Source of the DNA: Paludibacteraceae bacterium
GTDB lineage: Bacteria > Bacteroidota > Bacteroidia > Bacteroidales > Paludibacteraceae
Length of the DNA: 64,000 nt
Assembly (NCBI GenBank): GCA_905233375.1
Contig: CAJOEJ010000011.1
Coordinates: forward strand, 1 to 64,000
Reading direction: 5' to 3'
The notes below the pieces were generated by a model. It ran no database searches. It worked only from the letters and a program-made list of their open reading frames with translations, and was not told the origin of the DNA. The position numbers were made by a program, and so were the translations under genes. Below are positions 1-10,222 of the stretch, one piece after another. Every line of letters starts with the position of its first letter. Position 1 is the stretch's first letter.

Positions 1-14
1 AGAAACCGGATAAA

Positions 15-620
15 ATGGATAATTATGTGGAGATGCTGGTGTTATCTATGTCCCGCGAGTTTATACAGGAACTCAATTTGAATTTCCCGCTTGCATACAC
101 AGCCTATATTTACGTACACCCGGTTTGGAATATTAGTCCTAAGAAGATGCAGCTCTTGATTCATTATTTTGACCTTATGCGTGAGGTAATAGCAGAAAAA
201 GACCGCAAAGCGGCAATCCATCTTATAAAGTCGTTTTTATACTATCTGGCGGAGGAAGAAGCCAATAATTTCCCGCAGCAGAGCTCCAGAGAAATGTCCC
301 GCAACGAAGAGATAACAGGTCGTTTCATGCATCTGGTAGATACCCATTGTGAGCAACAGCACTCACTCGATTGGTATGCCGACCAGCTTTGCCTCTCCAC
401 GCGTTATGTGGCAAACACGATCAAACAGACACTCGGCGTAACTGCCAGTGCTTGTATTGAGCATGTCCTTGTCCAGCGCGCAAAAACATTGCTTTTTACC
501 ACAACTAAATCCATTCAGGAAATAGCCGATCAGCTCGGGTTCCAGAACCAAAGCCACTTCGGCACCTTCTTCAAACGCCACGAAGGTGTTAGCCCCGCAG
601 CGTTTAGAAAACAACAGTAA
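15..620 (+). CDS. AraC family transcriptional regulator (probably 5'-truncated by the window edge)
   Basis: C-terminal AraC HTH pattern (HSLDWYADQLCLSTRYVANTIKQTLGVTASACIEHVLVQRAKTLL...IQEIADQLGFQNQSHFGTFFKRHEGVSPAAFRK). Confidence 0.85.
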   Translation: MDNYVEMLVLSMSREFIQELNLNFPLAYTAYIYVHPVWNISPKKMQLLIHYFDLMREVIAEKDRKAAIHLIKSFLYYLAEEEANNFPQQSSREMSRNEEITGRFMHLVDTHCEQQHSLDWYADQLCLSTRYVANTIKQTLGVTASACIEHVLVQRAKTLLFTTTKSIQEIADQLGFQNQSHFGTFFKRHEGVSPAAFRKQQ

Positions 621-644
621 GAATTATTATGACCTTAAGACGAA

Positions 645-678
645 CAAAAAAGGCGCTGCTTATTGCAGTGCCTTTTCA
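645..678. terminator. Bidirectional hairpin terminator overlapping the lon stop codon
   Basis: AAAAAGGCGCTGC-TTATT-GCAGTGCCTTTT; the right arm is the last lon codons. Confidence 0.75.
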
Positions 679-3023
679 ATTACTTCGCTGATATCGTGAA
701 CGAAGTGGAGGTTGAGTCCTTTTAGGTAGATTTCATTGATTTCGGCGACATCTTTGCGGTTGTCTTCACAAAGGATGATGTCTGTGATACCGGCACGTTT
801 GGCGGCGAGCAGTTTTTCTTTGACACCTCCGATCGGCAGCACTTTGCCACGCAGCGTCATCTCTCCGGTCATGGCTATACGCGGTTTGACAAGCCGTTTT
901 GTGAACGCACTCACGAGTGCCGTTGTCATGGTGATACCGGCAGATGGACCATCTTTCGGAATGGCTCCTTCGGGCACATGGATATGTACCGAAGTGGACT
1001 CAAACACTTCCGGATCAATGCCTAAGTCGGAAGCGTGCGCTTTGACGTAGCCCAATGCCAAGGTGGCGCTCTCTTTCATTACGTCGCCCAGATTTCCGGT
1101 GAGCGTGAGAGTAGGGGCTTTGGAGGCTGAGAGGCTGGTCTCGATGAAGAGGATCTCGCCGCCGACCTGCGTCCAAGCGAGACCTGTCACGACACCAACG
1201 TACTTGTTTGTCTCCCAAGCGTCTCTGGAGAATCGTGCCTGCCCGAGGTACGCGCGGACATCCTCCAGCGTGACGGTCACGTTATATTCCTCGCCGAGTG
1301 CGATTTTGGTATCCACCTTGCGGCAGATGGTTGCTATCTGACGCTCCAGCGAACGCACACCCGACTCGCGCGTGTAATCATCTATTATATGTCCCAAGAT
1401 CTCTTTCTTGAACTTCAACTGAGTCGCTTTGAGCCCGTGGTTCGCCAATTCCTTGGGGATCAGATGCCGCTTGGCAATCTCTTCTTTCTCCTCCTGCAGG
1501 TATCCGGTCATCTCGATCAGTTCCATTCTGTCGAGCAGGGGTCTTGGAATCGAGTCCAGACTGTTGGCGGTAGCAATGAACAGCACCTGGCTTAGGTCGT
1601 AGTCCACGTCAAGATAGTTATCATGGAAGGTGCTGTTCTGCTCCGGGTCGAGCACTTCGAGTAGTGCCGCCGTCGGGTCGCCTTTATAGTCCACGCCGAT
1701 TTTGTCTATCTCATCCAACACAAAAACGGGATTGGAAGTACCGCATTTGAGAATGCCGTCAATGATGCGTCCAGGCAGAGCTCCGATATAAGTCCGTCTG
1801 TGTCCGCGTATCTCCGCCTCGTCGTGCAAGCCGCCCAACGAGACGCGTGCATACTTGCGTCCGAGCGCTTCTGCGATGCTCTTTCCGAGGCTCGTTTTGC
1901 CGACTCCCGGAGGACCGAATAGGCAGAGGATAGGCGATTTGACAGGGTGTTTGGCTTTCTCCTTGGCGCTGCGAAGACTTAGTTGGCGTTGCACGGCAAG
2001 GTATTCGACCACGCGCTCCTTCACTTTGTCCAATCCGTAATGGTCGCGGTTAAGGATGGCCTGCGCATGGTTCATGTCGTAGTTATCCTCGGAATAAACG
2101 CCCCAAGGCAGCTCGAGGAACGTCTCCAGATAATTGAGTTGCGTAGGGTAGTCAGGCGAGTGGGTCGGCATATGCTCGAGGCGCTGGAGTTCTTTCTCAA
2201 ACGCCGCTCCGACATACTCCTTCCATTGTTTCATCGCCGCTTTCTCACGCAACTCTTTGATGGTCTGCGCACCCGTATCACCCAGGTCTTTCTTGATCGT
2301 TTCCAGCTCTTGTTGCAAGAAATAATCCCGTTGCTGCTTGTCCATCGTTTCCTGCGTTCTGCGACGGATATCCGCTTTGATATTTAACTCCTCCAGATCT
2401 TTCTCCAGCACATTGAGCAGCGCTTCGGCTCGCTCCGTGAGCGAATGAATCTCCAACAACCCCTGTTTGGTGTTGGTGGGCATGTGGTAGATGGCGCAGA
2501 TATAGTTCACCAGAGTAGGGGAACTGTTGATGTTCCGGATGGCTGTCTGTAATCCCGCCGGCGCATCGTCCCTCTCGCTCATGACCTTCTGCATCGTGTC
2601 CTTGATGGTGTCCACGGTCACTTTGAACTGCTTGTCGGTCTTGAGAGGCATCTGTTCCGCCATTTCGACGGCATGAGCAAACAGTTTGCTGTTTTCCTCC
2701 ACAAAATCAACCGCCTGAATACGGTTCAAGCCTTCAAAGACAGCCATCTGGGTGTCTTTTCCCATTTCGGGAACAGGCAACATCTGTATCACCCGGGCAA
2801 GCACGCCTATTGTGTAGAGGTCTTGTTCGGTTGGCTCTTTGGCTTCGTTGTTCTTTTGCGTGAGCAGGATGATCGTCCGACCGTCTTTCTCCGCATCTTT
2901 GAGTAACTTGAGGCTGCTTTTCTTCGAGATGGCGATAGGGAGCATCACGCCCGGATACACCACCTGGTTTCTAATTGGCAGCACTTCATACAATCTGTTT
3001 TCTATCTGATAATTGTCTTCCAT
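660..3023 (-). CDS. lon: ATP-dependent protease La (Lon)
   Basis: 787 aa; Walker [16 protein letters not shown]; Ser-Lys protease motif [11 protein letters not shown]. Confidence 0.97.
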   Translation of the reverse strand: MEDNYQIENRLYEVLPIRNQVVYPGVMLPIAISKKSSLKLLKDAEKDGRTIILLTQKNNEAKEPTEQDLYTIGVLARVIQMLPVPEMGKDTQMAVFEGLNRIQAVDFVEENSKLFAHAVEMAEQMPLKTDKQFKVTVDTIKDTMQKVMSERDDAPAGLQTAIRNINSSPTLVNYICAIYHMPTNTKQGLLEIHSLTERAEALLNVLEKDLEELNIKADIRRRTQETMDKQQRDYFLQQELETIKKDLGDTGAQTIKELREKAAMKQWKEYVGAAFEKELQRLEHMPTHSPDYPTQLNYLETFLELPWGVYSEDNYDMNHAQAILNRDHYGLDKVKERVVEYLAVQRQLSLRSAKEKAKHPVKSPILCLFGPPGVGKTSLGKSIAEALGRKYARVSLGGLHDEAEIRGHRRTYIGALPGRIIDGILKCGTSNPVFVLDEIDKIGVDYKGDPTAALLEVLDPEQNSTFHDNYLDVDYDLSQVLFIATANSLDSIPRPLLDRMELIEMTGYLQEEKEEIAKRHLIPKELANHGLKATQLKFKKEILGHIIDDYTRESGVRSLERQIATICRKVDTKIALGEEYNVTVTLEDVRAYLGQARFSRDAWETNKYVGVVTGLAWTQVGGEILFIETSLSASKAPTLTLTGNLGDVMKESATLALGYVKAHASDLGIDPEVFESTSVHIHVPEGAIPKDGPSAGITMTTALVSAFTKRLVKPRIAMTGEMTLRGKVLPIGGVKEKLLAAKRAGITDIILCEDNRKDVAEINEIYLKGLNLHFVHDISEVIEKALQ

Positions 3024-3089
3024 ATGTTGTAAACGTAGTTTGCGTAAATATGCTATTTTACATAATCGTGATTAGGTTTGAAACCTGTA

Positions 3090-3854
3090 TCACTTCATAC
3101 CTCGTAGTAATTTGATATGTTCGTAGGCTTCATTGATGGTTCGGAATTTCTCTGTAGCTTTCTGTTTGATCTCCTCGCTAACATTGTTCACTTTGTCCGG
3201 ATGGTATTTCATCGCCATGCGCCGGTACGCTTTCTTGACTTCTTCATCCGTAGCCGACGGCTCGATCTCCAGCACCGTGTACGCCCAGTTGGGTTCTTTC
3301 GCTTTTTGGTACATCGCAGCCAGCGACTCATAGTCTTTGGTTCGGACACCCATGCCGGCAGCAATCTGCTCGATAACGGTCTGTTCTTGCTGTGCGAACT
3401 CGCCGTCAGCATTGGCGAGCTCTAACAACAAGTGGATAATCTCAAGTCGTGTCGAGTAATTGACATTCTGACCTATTTGACGAGAAACGGCCGCCACATC
3501 GATGTGCTGGTCAAGCAATTTCTTCAAAATCTGCAAGGCCTCTTTCCCGCCCTCTTCGCCGTAAGTCTTCAGCAAAAACGGCTTGATATAGTTCACTTCC
3601 GATTTGAGAACACGGCCGTCAGCCTTCATCACACAGGCGATGAGGACTAATAGTGAAACGCTGATGTCTCCTTCTGTGACGCGCTTGGACGAGCTTGCGC
3701 CAGCGGTCGGACCATTACTCTCAGAGTCCCCGGGAAGTGCCTGTAGACCGGAGGAAATAGCATCCACGAACGAGCCGATAACAAAGCCTATTATCGTGCC
3801 TATCGGACCTCCCAACACAAAGCCCAAACCGCCAAATATCCATTTTGTATTCAT
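3090..3854 (-). CDS. DjlA-like TerB/DnaJ-domain protein
   Basis: Gly-rich N-terminal TM segment, TerB-like helical domain, C-terminal J domain with HPD (YHPDKV). Confidence 0.85.
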   Translation of the reverse strand: MNTKWIFGGLGFVLGGPIGTIIGFVIGSFVDAISSGLQALPGDSESNGPTAGASSSKRVTEGDISVSLLVLIACVMKADGRVLKSEVNYIKPFLLKTYGEEGGKEALQILKKLLDQHIDVAAVSRQIGQNVNYSTRLEIIHLLLELANADGEFAQQEQTVIEQIAAGMGVRTKDYESLAAMYQKAKEPNWAYTVLEIEPSATDEEVKKAYRRMAMKYHPDKVNNVSEEIKQKATEKFRTINEAYEHIKLLRGMK

Positions 3855-3915
3855 CTATATATTGCTTGTCTGTTATATAGTGTACAATTATTGTACCATT
3901 AACCTACGTCAGTAT

Positions 3916-4425
3916 TTATTCTGCCATATTGGCAGATTGCTGTTTGAGTCGCTCACGGAGAATGGCTTGGATGAAGTTGTCGAGTTTGGCGTATTGTTTG
4001 CGTTTGAGTTTGGTTGAGCCCGGTTGAGGTTTCTTTTCGAAGGGCGCTTCTTTGTCCGGACGTTTGAACTGCGCGTAAAAGCGTTTGCGGAAATCAGCCA
4101 ACAATGCACGCAGAACCATAATCTGCTCGCGTTGTTCGGGCGTCATATTAGCGAGTTCGTCGTCCGAGATTTTCTCGGAGTTGATGATTTCAGATGCCAG
4201 ATGCTTGGATTCACCGAAAAGACTAATGCTGGCAAGTTCGGCTCCTTTGGGCGGATTTTTTGTGTAATCACGCGGGTTAACGATCTTATAGGACTCCTGA
4301 ACGCCTTCCTTGAGTACGGCTCCGTTGGGGGCACGATACTTCTTCTGGCGCATGATGATTTTGCTTCCTTTTTCAAATTCCCCGCGCATGTTTTTGACGG
4401 GGACATAAAAATCAATTTGGCTCAT
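3916..4425 (-). CDS. Hypothetical protein, 169 aa, charged
   Basis: Intact ORF with promoter-like motif at 4698-4732 (-). Confidence 0.6.
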   Translation of the reverse strand: MSQIDFYVPVKNMRGEFEKGSKIIMRQKKYRAPNGAVLKEGVQESYKIVNPRDYTKNPPKGAELASISLFGESKHLASEIINSEKISDDELANMTPEQREQIMVLRALLADFRKRFYAQFKRPDKEAPFEKKPQPGSTKLKRKQYAKLDNFIQAILRERLKQQSANMAE

Positions 4426-4523
4426 ATGTTGGCATGGTTTTTGTTATTAATATTATGATTCTTTATGATGTCTGCCAATTTGGCAGTTCTTATGCTTTTC
4501 TTGGCTTGTCGTATAGGCAATAT

Positions 4524-4572
4524 CCCCGTTATCACCCGGTAATCACTCCGTAATAACCCCGTAATCACCCCC
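4524..4572. repeat. Tandem array with 11-bp period (4 units)
   Basis: CCCCGTTATCA|CCCGGTAATCA|CTCCGTAATAA|CCCCGTAATCA|CCCCC. Confidence 0.85.
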
Positions 4573-4697
4573 TTTTTTATCGTTTAAGGGTCGGTAAAAC
4601 CACGTATTTAGTACGTGGCGTTTTGGTGGCGGACTTGTGGCGGATGGTAATTTCAACAGGAAAGTACCCTACTCTTTGAGTCGTTTTTAAAATTCGG

Positions 4698-4732
4698 TGC
4701 AAAGATACGAAAAATATTTGATATATGCAAAT
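4698..4732 (-). promoter_or_regulatory. Bacteroidetes-type promoter
   Basis: (-) ATTTGCATATATCA...CGTATCTTTGCA. Confidence 0.75.
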
Positions 4733-4757
4733 TTTTTAGAAAAAAACACACAAAACC

Positions 4758-4810
4758 CTTTTGAATGATTTAAAGCTGCGCTTTTCTCTTCGAGTTCAAT
4801 CATTCCAAAG
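4758..4810. repeat. Dispersed inverted-repeat element, copy 1
   Basis: CTTTTGAATGATT ... AATCATTCCAAAG; related copy at 39807-39928. Confidence 0.65.
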
Positions 4811-4835
4811 AAATACACATGAAAAACAAGTTAAT

Positions 4836-4906
4836 GTACAAAGGAACAATTTAAGTACCAAGTGACCAAGTACCAAGTACAAAGGGATAAAGTACAAAGT
4901 ACAAAA
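4836..4906. repeat. GTACAAAG/GTACCAAG short-period repeat
   Basis: AAGTACCAAGTGACCAAGTACCAAGTACAAAGGGATAAAGTACAAAGTACAAAAG. Confidence 0.8.
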
Positions 4907-4918
4907 GAGGATAGAGGC

Positions 4919-5071
4919 GGCGGATGACATCCGCCTGAAATACAAAGAAGAGGTATATAATGCCGGATACTATCCGGCACAATGGACATAGAGGATTTTC
5001 AATGCCGGATGAAATCCGGCGGGAATGGACATAGAGGCAAGGAGGGAAGAACGCGCACATGGATGTGCGCG
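4919..5071. repeat. Array of four short perfect hairpins with partly conserved spacers
   Basis: GGCGGAT-gac-ATCCGCC (4919-4935), GCCGGAT-act-ATCCGGC (4962-4978), GCCGGAT-gaa-ATCCGGC (5004-5020), CGCGCACAT-gg-ATGTGCGCG (5052-5071); AATGGACATAGAGG occurs twice between them. Confidence 0.85.
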
Positions 5072-5148
5072 CATGGACGCAATAGAACAGGGAGAAAGGA
5101 AAACACAAAGCCTTTGAAGTAGTTTTTCCAGTTATCGGTCATGTGAAA

Positions 5149-5943
5149 TTATATTTTCTGTTTCTTCATGTCTTTGGTAAACAGTTTGCCGTCTTGCAAT
5201 ACAAATGCGGGATTGGCAGGGTCGATTGTGATTTCAGTCAGTGCCGTACAACCATCAAACGGCTTGATTCCCATTTCAATGAGGCTTGCCGGAATGTGAA
5301 TGGACTTTAGATTCTTGCAACCGGCAAAAGCAAAATCGCCGATTGTTTGAAGCTTATCAGGCAAAACAAGTGTTTCTATTGAAGCATCCTTAAAAGCATT
5401 CTCTTCGATAGCAGTCAGTTTAGATCCCAGTGCAAACTCAATGGTTTTCAGTACAGAAGGTCCTGTCTTTCCTTCTATTTTACGGACATTAAATGCATCA
5501 GCTCCGATTGTTTTGACATTGGCTGGGATTCGAACTTCCGCCAAACTCGTGGATTGGAAAGCCGCTTTGCCAATTTTTGTCAGGCTTTCAGGCAAGGTGA
5601 TCTTCTCTAAAGCAACATCTTTGTAAAAAGCAGATTCACCAATTACTTTGCAACCTTCCTTGATAGTTACAGAATTCAGGCAATCACAACCGGCAAATGC
5701 TTCTGCGCCCATTTTCTTTACACCGGCACCGATGATAACGGTCTGCAATGATTTGCAAATACGAAACGCTTCTTTGCCTATTTCCTCAACGCTGTCAGGA
5801 ATCTCAACAGTCTCAATACTGCGTTGCGATGCCGCACATTTGTCAATTTTAGTTACACCCTCCGGAATAATCAAATTATCCACATCGTACACTTCGTACA
5901 AAGTTTTACCATCTGCACTTAAATTCAATTTTGAAGAATCCAT
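5149..5943 (-). CDS. BspA-like leucine-rich repeat (LRR_5) protein
   Basis: Repeats such as IPDSVEEIGKEAFRICKSLQTVIIGAGVKKMGAEAFAGC. Confidence 0.85.
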   Translation of the reverse strand: MDSSKLNLSADGKTLYEVYDVDNLIIPEGVTKIDKCAASQRSIETVEIPDSVEEIGKEAFRICKSLQTVIIGAGVKKMGAEAFAGCDCLNSVTIKEGCKVIGESAFYKDVALEKITLPESLTKIGKAAFQSTSLAEVRIPANVKTIGADAFNVRKIEGKTGPSVLKTIEFALGSKLTAIEENAFKDASIETLVLPDKLQTIGDFAFAGCKNLKSIHIPASLIEMGIKPFDGCTALTEITIDPANPAFVLQDGKLFTKDMKKQKI

Positions 5944-5979
5944 ATTATCATTTTTTTTTATTAATAATGACTATTATTT

Positions 5980-6270
5980 TTAATCAGTTTCTATTCCGTC
6001 TATTCCACCCTCAAAACGTTTTTTCCATTTCTTTTGAGGGAAACGGCTTTTGAGTTCGCGGAACATGCGAGTAATAAGGTCATCGTTGAACTGCAATACC
6101 TGCACGCGAAGCATCATATCAGTGCGGTTGTAGCGGAATAATGGCGGCAGTTTGCTCGGTTCTGGCTTTCGGTCGTCCCGTTGAAAATAGATAGTTACTG
6201 CGTGCGCAGCGCACGTCTCGTCGGCCAAGAACTGCTCTACCAGAGCACAGATGTCGTCAATTGTTTTCAT
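5980..6270 (-). CDS. Small hypothetical protein, 96 aa
   Basis: ORF with promoter-like motif at 6427-6462 (-). Confidence 0.5.
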   Translation of the reverse strand: MKTIDDICALVEQFLADETCAAHAVTIYFQRDDRKPEPSKLPPLFRYNRTDMMLRVQVLQFNDDLITRMFRELKSRFPQKKWKKRFEGGIDGIETD

Positions 6271-6426
6271 GTCTTAAAAGTTTTGTTTGTCCCAATATAA
6301 ACACAAACTTTCAAAAATTTAACGGTAAGTATATTTTATTTGCAAAAGGTGTTTATAGTAATCCATATGCACTCACTTTTTTACGCAGCTGAGTTCTGCG
6401 TAAAGGTGATTAAAACCTTTGCGGAC

Positions 6427-6462
6427 TGCAAAGGTACTACTTTTTTCTGATATATGCAAGTA
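6427..6462 (-). promoter_or_regulatory. Bacteroidetes-type promoter
   Basis: (-) CTTGCATATATCAGAAAAAAGTAGTACCTTTGCA. Confidence 0.75.
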
Positions 6463-6656
6463 TAATGAATAAAAAGTAAGGAAAGAGGCATTTTTTTCGC
6501 GGGAATATCCGCAAACACGTGACAGCAAGGGGCGCAAGTGTCCGATAGTATCGCACGAAATGGACACCGAAAAAATACTCCGAGCAGAAGGCGTTAAAAT
6601 ATTCTGAGCATATGAAGTTTAACTGCTCCATGTAGATGCCTGGAGCCGTTAATGAA

Positions 6657-6683
6657 GAAAGGGCGAGGCTTGTGCCCCACCCT
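6657..6683 (-). terminator. Repeated terminator hairpin (copy 1)
   Basis: (-) GGGTGGGGCACAAGCCTCGCCCTTTCTT. Confidence 0.65.
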
Positions 6684-6736
6684 GAATGTTTTCACAACGG
6701 AATAATCCTTATTGTGTATGTCATTCAAAAAAGTTA

Positions 6737-6772
6737 TGCAAAAATACAGCTTTTTTATGATATATGCAAATT
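6737..6772 (-). promoter_or_regulatory. Bacteroidetes-type promoter with no obvious downstream ORF
   Basis: (-) ATTTGCATATATCATAAAAAAGCTGTATTTTTGCA. Confidence 0.65.
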
Positions 6773-6988
6773 TATTTGAAGAAATACACCTCTTTAGGTC
6801 AAAATCGGCAGATTTAGGCAGAGTTTTGGAAGGTTTGGCTGAATGGTTCTACTCCAGCCTGGACAATGGCATCGGACATGTATCGTTTGCCATCTGCAGA
6901 TTCCAGAGTCAGTTGGGTAGTGGCACTAACCAACTCGTTCCCATCCTTTTTCAGTTTTGTCTTGAGGTATATGCAAGTTTTTCAGCAA

Positions 6989-9900
6989 TTATTTTTCAAA
7001 TTTATCATAAAGATTCCTCCATGCAGGGGATATTTTGTTTCGAAATGGTTCTTTTTCGCAACGAGGAATAAAATTGCCGGCATTCTGGCTGTAGTGCTTG
7101 AAGTTGCCACACAAGGAGCAGCATGTCATATACTGTTTAGACAACAACTCATTTGTTAAGTCATTAAGTGATTTTGCTCCGATGTTCGCATGGATAATTC
7201 TATCAATACTACCACATACTGCACATGCATAATATCCGTGGGAATTGAGGCCAATCCCACAAAAAGCAGTTACCCAACAAGCTTTAGTAAAATCAGAGTC
7301 CGCAAAGTGCTCGTCATCTATAGGTGCATCATTAAACGGCGAGAAATATTCGATTTTATTGTTTGTTTTGTAGGAATCGTAATCAATCACAACATTTTTG
7401 AAGTTCATTCGCGCTTCTTCGCAGAGTTGACGTGAATGTTTTGTATAGCCGTTGGAAACAACCTTAATGATGGTTTGTGGAGAATAGTCATTCACATAAT
7501 TTTGCAGTAGCTGTAAGATCTGCATGAAGTCTTTATGTAAGGTTGGTTCGCCACCTAATACATTTATTTGTTTCCATTTCTTTTTAAGACTAATACTTTC
7601 ATTGATGAAGTTCTCAATATCTTTGATCTCCATCTGCTCTGTTGTCGGTGCTTGAGCGCATGATCGATTGCAACCGGCGCATCGCAAGTTACAATAATAT
7701 GTAATGTCAATCTCTATATGCTCAAAATCAGGTAGGAAAGATTGACGTTTTTTAAAAACGCATGAAGGTGATAGAGGAGATTTATTAATAATTTCAGCAA
7801 TACATTGTTCCTTTATATTACGCTCGTCGTTTCTTTTACTATAGTCTCTTTCATAGAAATAATTGACCCTGTCCATCTGTATAGGATTCTCGCTCATTTC
7901 TACAATGGGTATCATCATAGCGTAATCATCGCATCGTTCTATCCATGGCTTATTTCCAAGTTGAACTTTATCTGTTATTGTATGCTTGAAATATGAAAGA
8001 GGAATAGAGTCAAACAGGTATTTTTTAAATGACTTAAGATGTTGATATACATTGCCTCCATTTCGAGTTCTCGGCGAGTGAAAGTCAACTGGATAGCGAT
8101 AATATGGTTGCAACCGATATGTCTGATGCACACGTCCTAACACTACATCATGGTTCCCTTTCTCGTATAGATTAATTAAGTTCAATAAGACATCCTTTCC
8201 GATAAGTGCATCGTCTCCATCTACCATAACGATAATACTATCTGGATTATCGCAATAGTAATGAATAGCCCGATATACATTTGCCATACGGGTGTCATGG
8301 TATTTTGCGCTTATGAATGTAATTCTGTCCTTATAAGGCTGAATAAGATGCTGTATGAATAGCGGTAATCCGTTATCCGAACAATCATCATATAAAATCA
8401 ATCCAAATTCCTGATATGTTTGGCTCATAACAGAACACCAGAATCGCAAGAATCGCGGAATAGAAACATTTCTGAAGCAAGAAACGATGACCATTTTCTC
8501 GTTTCGTTTAGCTGTCTGACACCAATCGTAGAAAGAGCCTTCACAATCAAATCCACCGTATTGGCATTCCGGGATTTGCAGCTGCTCTACTCTATCCAAC
8601 ATGGTCATCCATGCATAAGGCAATTTCTTTCTATAGTTCTGCGGATGAATATAAAAAGTCCTGTTGTCTCCACCGCGAATAGAGCAATAACCTGTCTGTT
8701 TTTGGAATTGCTCAACACTACGATGCCAAGCTAATTTCAGTTTGCCATCAGCGTCTAATTCATTCGGGAATGGTCGAAGCGCAAAGAAACGTTTTTTATC
8801 AAACAACCCTAAACGAACTTCCGGGACAAAACCACCGTTCTCAAAGCCGAAATACTCTTTAGACTCGCAGTTGTAAATGTTAAAGCCGACAGAAATGACT
8901 TTATCGTTGCTTTTCAGCTGATCAATCATATCGGTAAGATACGAATGAAAAGGATCTTTTCTGCCGATAATAACATCCGAATCCATCTGCAATATATAAT
9001 CTCCGTGGCATTGCTCAAACGCATAAAGTTGCGGCGTAACAGGTATTTGATTTGCTGTATAGGCATATGACGATGATAATCCAAACCACCTTTTATTGAT
9101 TTCTTGTGTTTTCGAATCCTCGAATAGAAAATATCGGTCTATGACTTTGTTTTCCTTTAGTTTGTCTATTATTTGAATAAGTCTGTCAAGGCTTCCTTTG
9201 GAATTATATTGCCGAATGAAATGGTTTTGTTTGGTATCAATGGAAACAACGACTTCATAAAATGGATTAGGTGAAGATAATTGCTTGACAATATGCTTGA
9301 TATTCGATTCAATTGTCATTTCGTCCTGTGCACACGTTTTGATTAAAAGCGTAATTTTATCCTGTAATGGAATTAACTCTTTGTAAGACAGAGCTATCTT
9401 TAGAGGTTCAAAATACAAATCATTATTTAGATGAATATCAGCGCATAGGACGGATGATAAATATTTGTTTTCCTTAATTTTAGCATAAAATAGATGTTCT
9501 AAATTCGGTAATGAAGCGGCATTATATATTTCATCGGCATTTGGCAAGGGATTATTCAGCTGCTCTTTAGCGGATTGCGATTCTGCAAAAATAATATGTG
9601 CGAATACTTTATTAATGAAATCACGTACTCCTTCCAATTCGGGCAAGTTAAAATTATTGATGGCACTTCTTTTTAGTTTCTGGAATGCGTGTGGAGGCAA
9701 TTTTTCAAAGAAATGTATATACAAATACATCCGTACGCACATGTTCAAGAATAAGTTATCCGTATAATTACAAGCCTCCATATCGACAAGGCGAATAGAA
9801 TGTTCGGTTCTAATAAAATTATGAGGCTTACAATCCCTGATAGCTATTCTGTTTTGAAAACATTCCGTAAGAAAATCTATCGCTTCCTGTTCGGTGAAAT

Positions 9901-10222
9901 TGACACAAGGAACAGAAGGCTCGTAAGGATATTTGATAATAACCGCGTCTTTCGTTTCTATCCATTTATCTATTCGATAGAGTGTCTTGCCATTTTTGAT
10001 GTTAAGAAAGAATGAAACTCGTCGTTTGATTTCCGATTTATCCAGACAAATCGTATATACCTTATACACAAATTGATTATCACGGAACACCACTCCCTCA
10101 CATCCAAGACCAAGATATTCAGGATTATTTATGCCAATTTGGACTAAGATGGACTCTGCTTTATTTATTCTTTCGATGTCTTGCATAATTCGAGTGTTTT
10201 GAGATATAGTTCTTTTCTGCAA
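6989..10222 (-). CDS. Multidomain fusion: protein-kinase-like, GT-A glycosyltransferase, GT2 glycosyltransferase, radical SAM (start may be internal Met at 10186)
   Basis: LGLGCEGVVF...VYKVY and IRDCKPHNFI...LVDME (kinase-like); LQMDSDVIIG and VMVDGDDALIG (GT-A); CNLRCAGC (CX3CX2C radical SAM) with later Cys cluster CAVCGS...CCSLCGNF. Confidence 0.8.
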   Translation of the reverse strand: MQKRTISQNTRIMQDIERINKAESILVQIGINNPEYLGLGCEGVVFRDNQFVYKVYTICLDKSEIKRRVSFFLNIKNGKTLYRIDKWIETKDAVIIKYPYEPSVPCVNFTEQEAIDFLTECFQNRIAIRDCKPHNFIRTEHSIRLVDMEACNYTDNLFLNMCVRMYLYIHFFEKLPPHAFQKLKRSAINNFNLPELEGVRDFINKVFAHIIFAESQSAKEQLNNPLPNADEIYNAASLPNLEHLFYAKIKENKYLSSVLCADIHLNNDLYFEPLKIALSYKELIPLQDKITLLIKTCAQDEMTIESNIKHIVKQLSSPNPFYEVVVSIDTKQNHFIRQYNSKGSLDRLIQIIDKLKENKVIDRYFLFEDSKTQEINKRWFGLSSSYAYTANQIPVTPQLYAFEQCHGDYILQMDSDVIIGRKDPFHSYLTDMIDQLKSNDKVISVGFNIYNCESKEYFGFENGGFVPEVRLGLFDKKRFFALRPFPNELDADGKLKLAWHRSVEQFQKQTGYCSIRGGDNRTFYIHPQNYRKKLPYAWMTMLDRVEQLQIPECQYGGFDCEGSFYDWCQTAKRNEKMVIVSCFRNVSIPRFLRFWCSVMSQTYQEFGLILYDDCSDNGLPLFIQHLIQPYKDRITFISAKYHDTRMANVYRAIHYYCDNPDSIIVMVDGDDALIGKDVLLNLINLYEKGNHDVVLGRVHQTYRLQPYYRYPVDFHSPRTRNGGNVYQHLKSFKKYLFDSIPLSYFKHTITDKVQLGNKPWIERCDDYAMMIPIVEMSENPIQMDRVNYFYERDYSKRNDERNIKEQCIAEIINKSPLSPSCVFKKRQSFLPDFEHIEIDITYYCNLRCAGCNRSCAQAPTTEQMEIKDIENFINESISLKKKWKQINVLGGEPTLHKDFMQILQLLQNYVNDYSPQTIIKVVSNGYTKHSRQLCEEARMNFKNVVIDYDSYKTNNKIEYFSPFNDAPIDDEHFADSDFTKACWVTAFCGIGLNSHGYYACAVCGSIDRIIHANIGAKSLNDLTNELLSKQYMTCCSLCGNFKHYSQNAGNFIPRCEKEPFRNKISPAWRNLYDKFEK

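Noticed and set aside
4919-5071. CRISPR-like array
   Set aside because: Units are short imperfect palindromes of differing sequence with partly conserved spacers; no identical repeats, no unique spacers of constant length and no cas genes in the window
4851-5108. 85-aa minus-strand ORF across the hairpin array
   Set aside because: Translation of repeats and hairpins with Cys/Tyr-rich low-complexity composition; no start context and no homology pattern
6437-6631. 64-aa minus-strand ORF upstream of the 96-aa gene
   Set aside because: Overlaps the promoter at 6427-6462 and has no coding features
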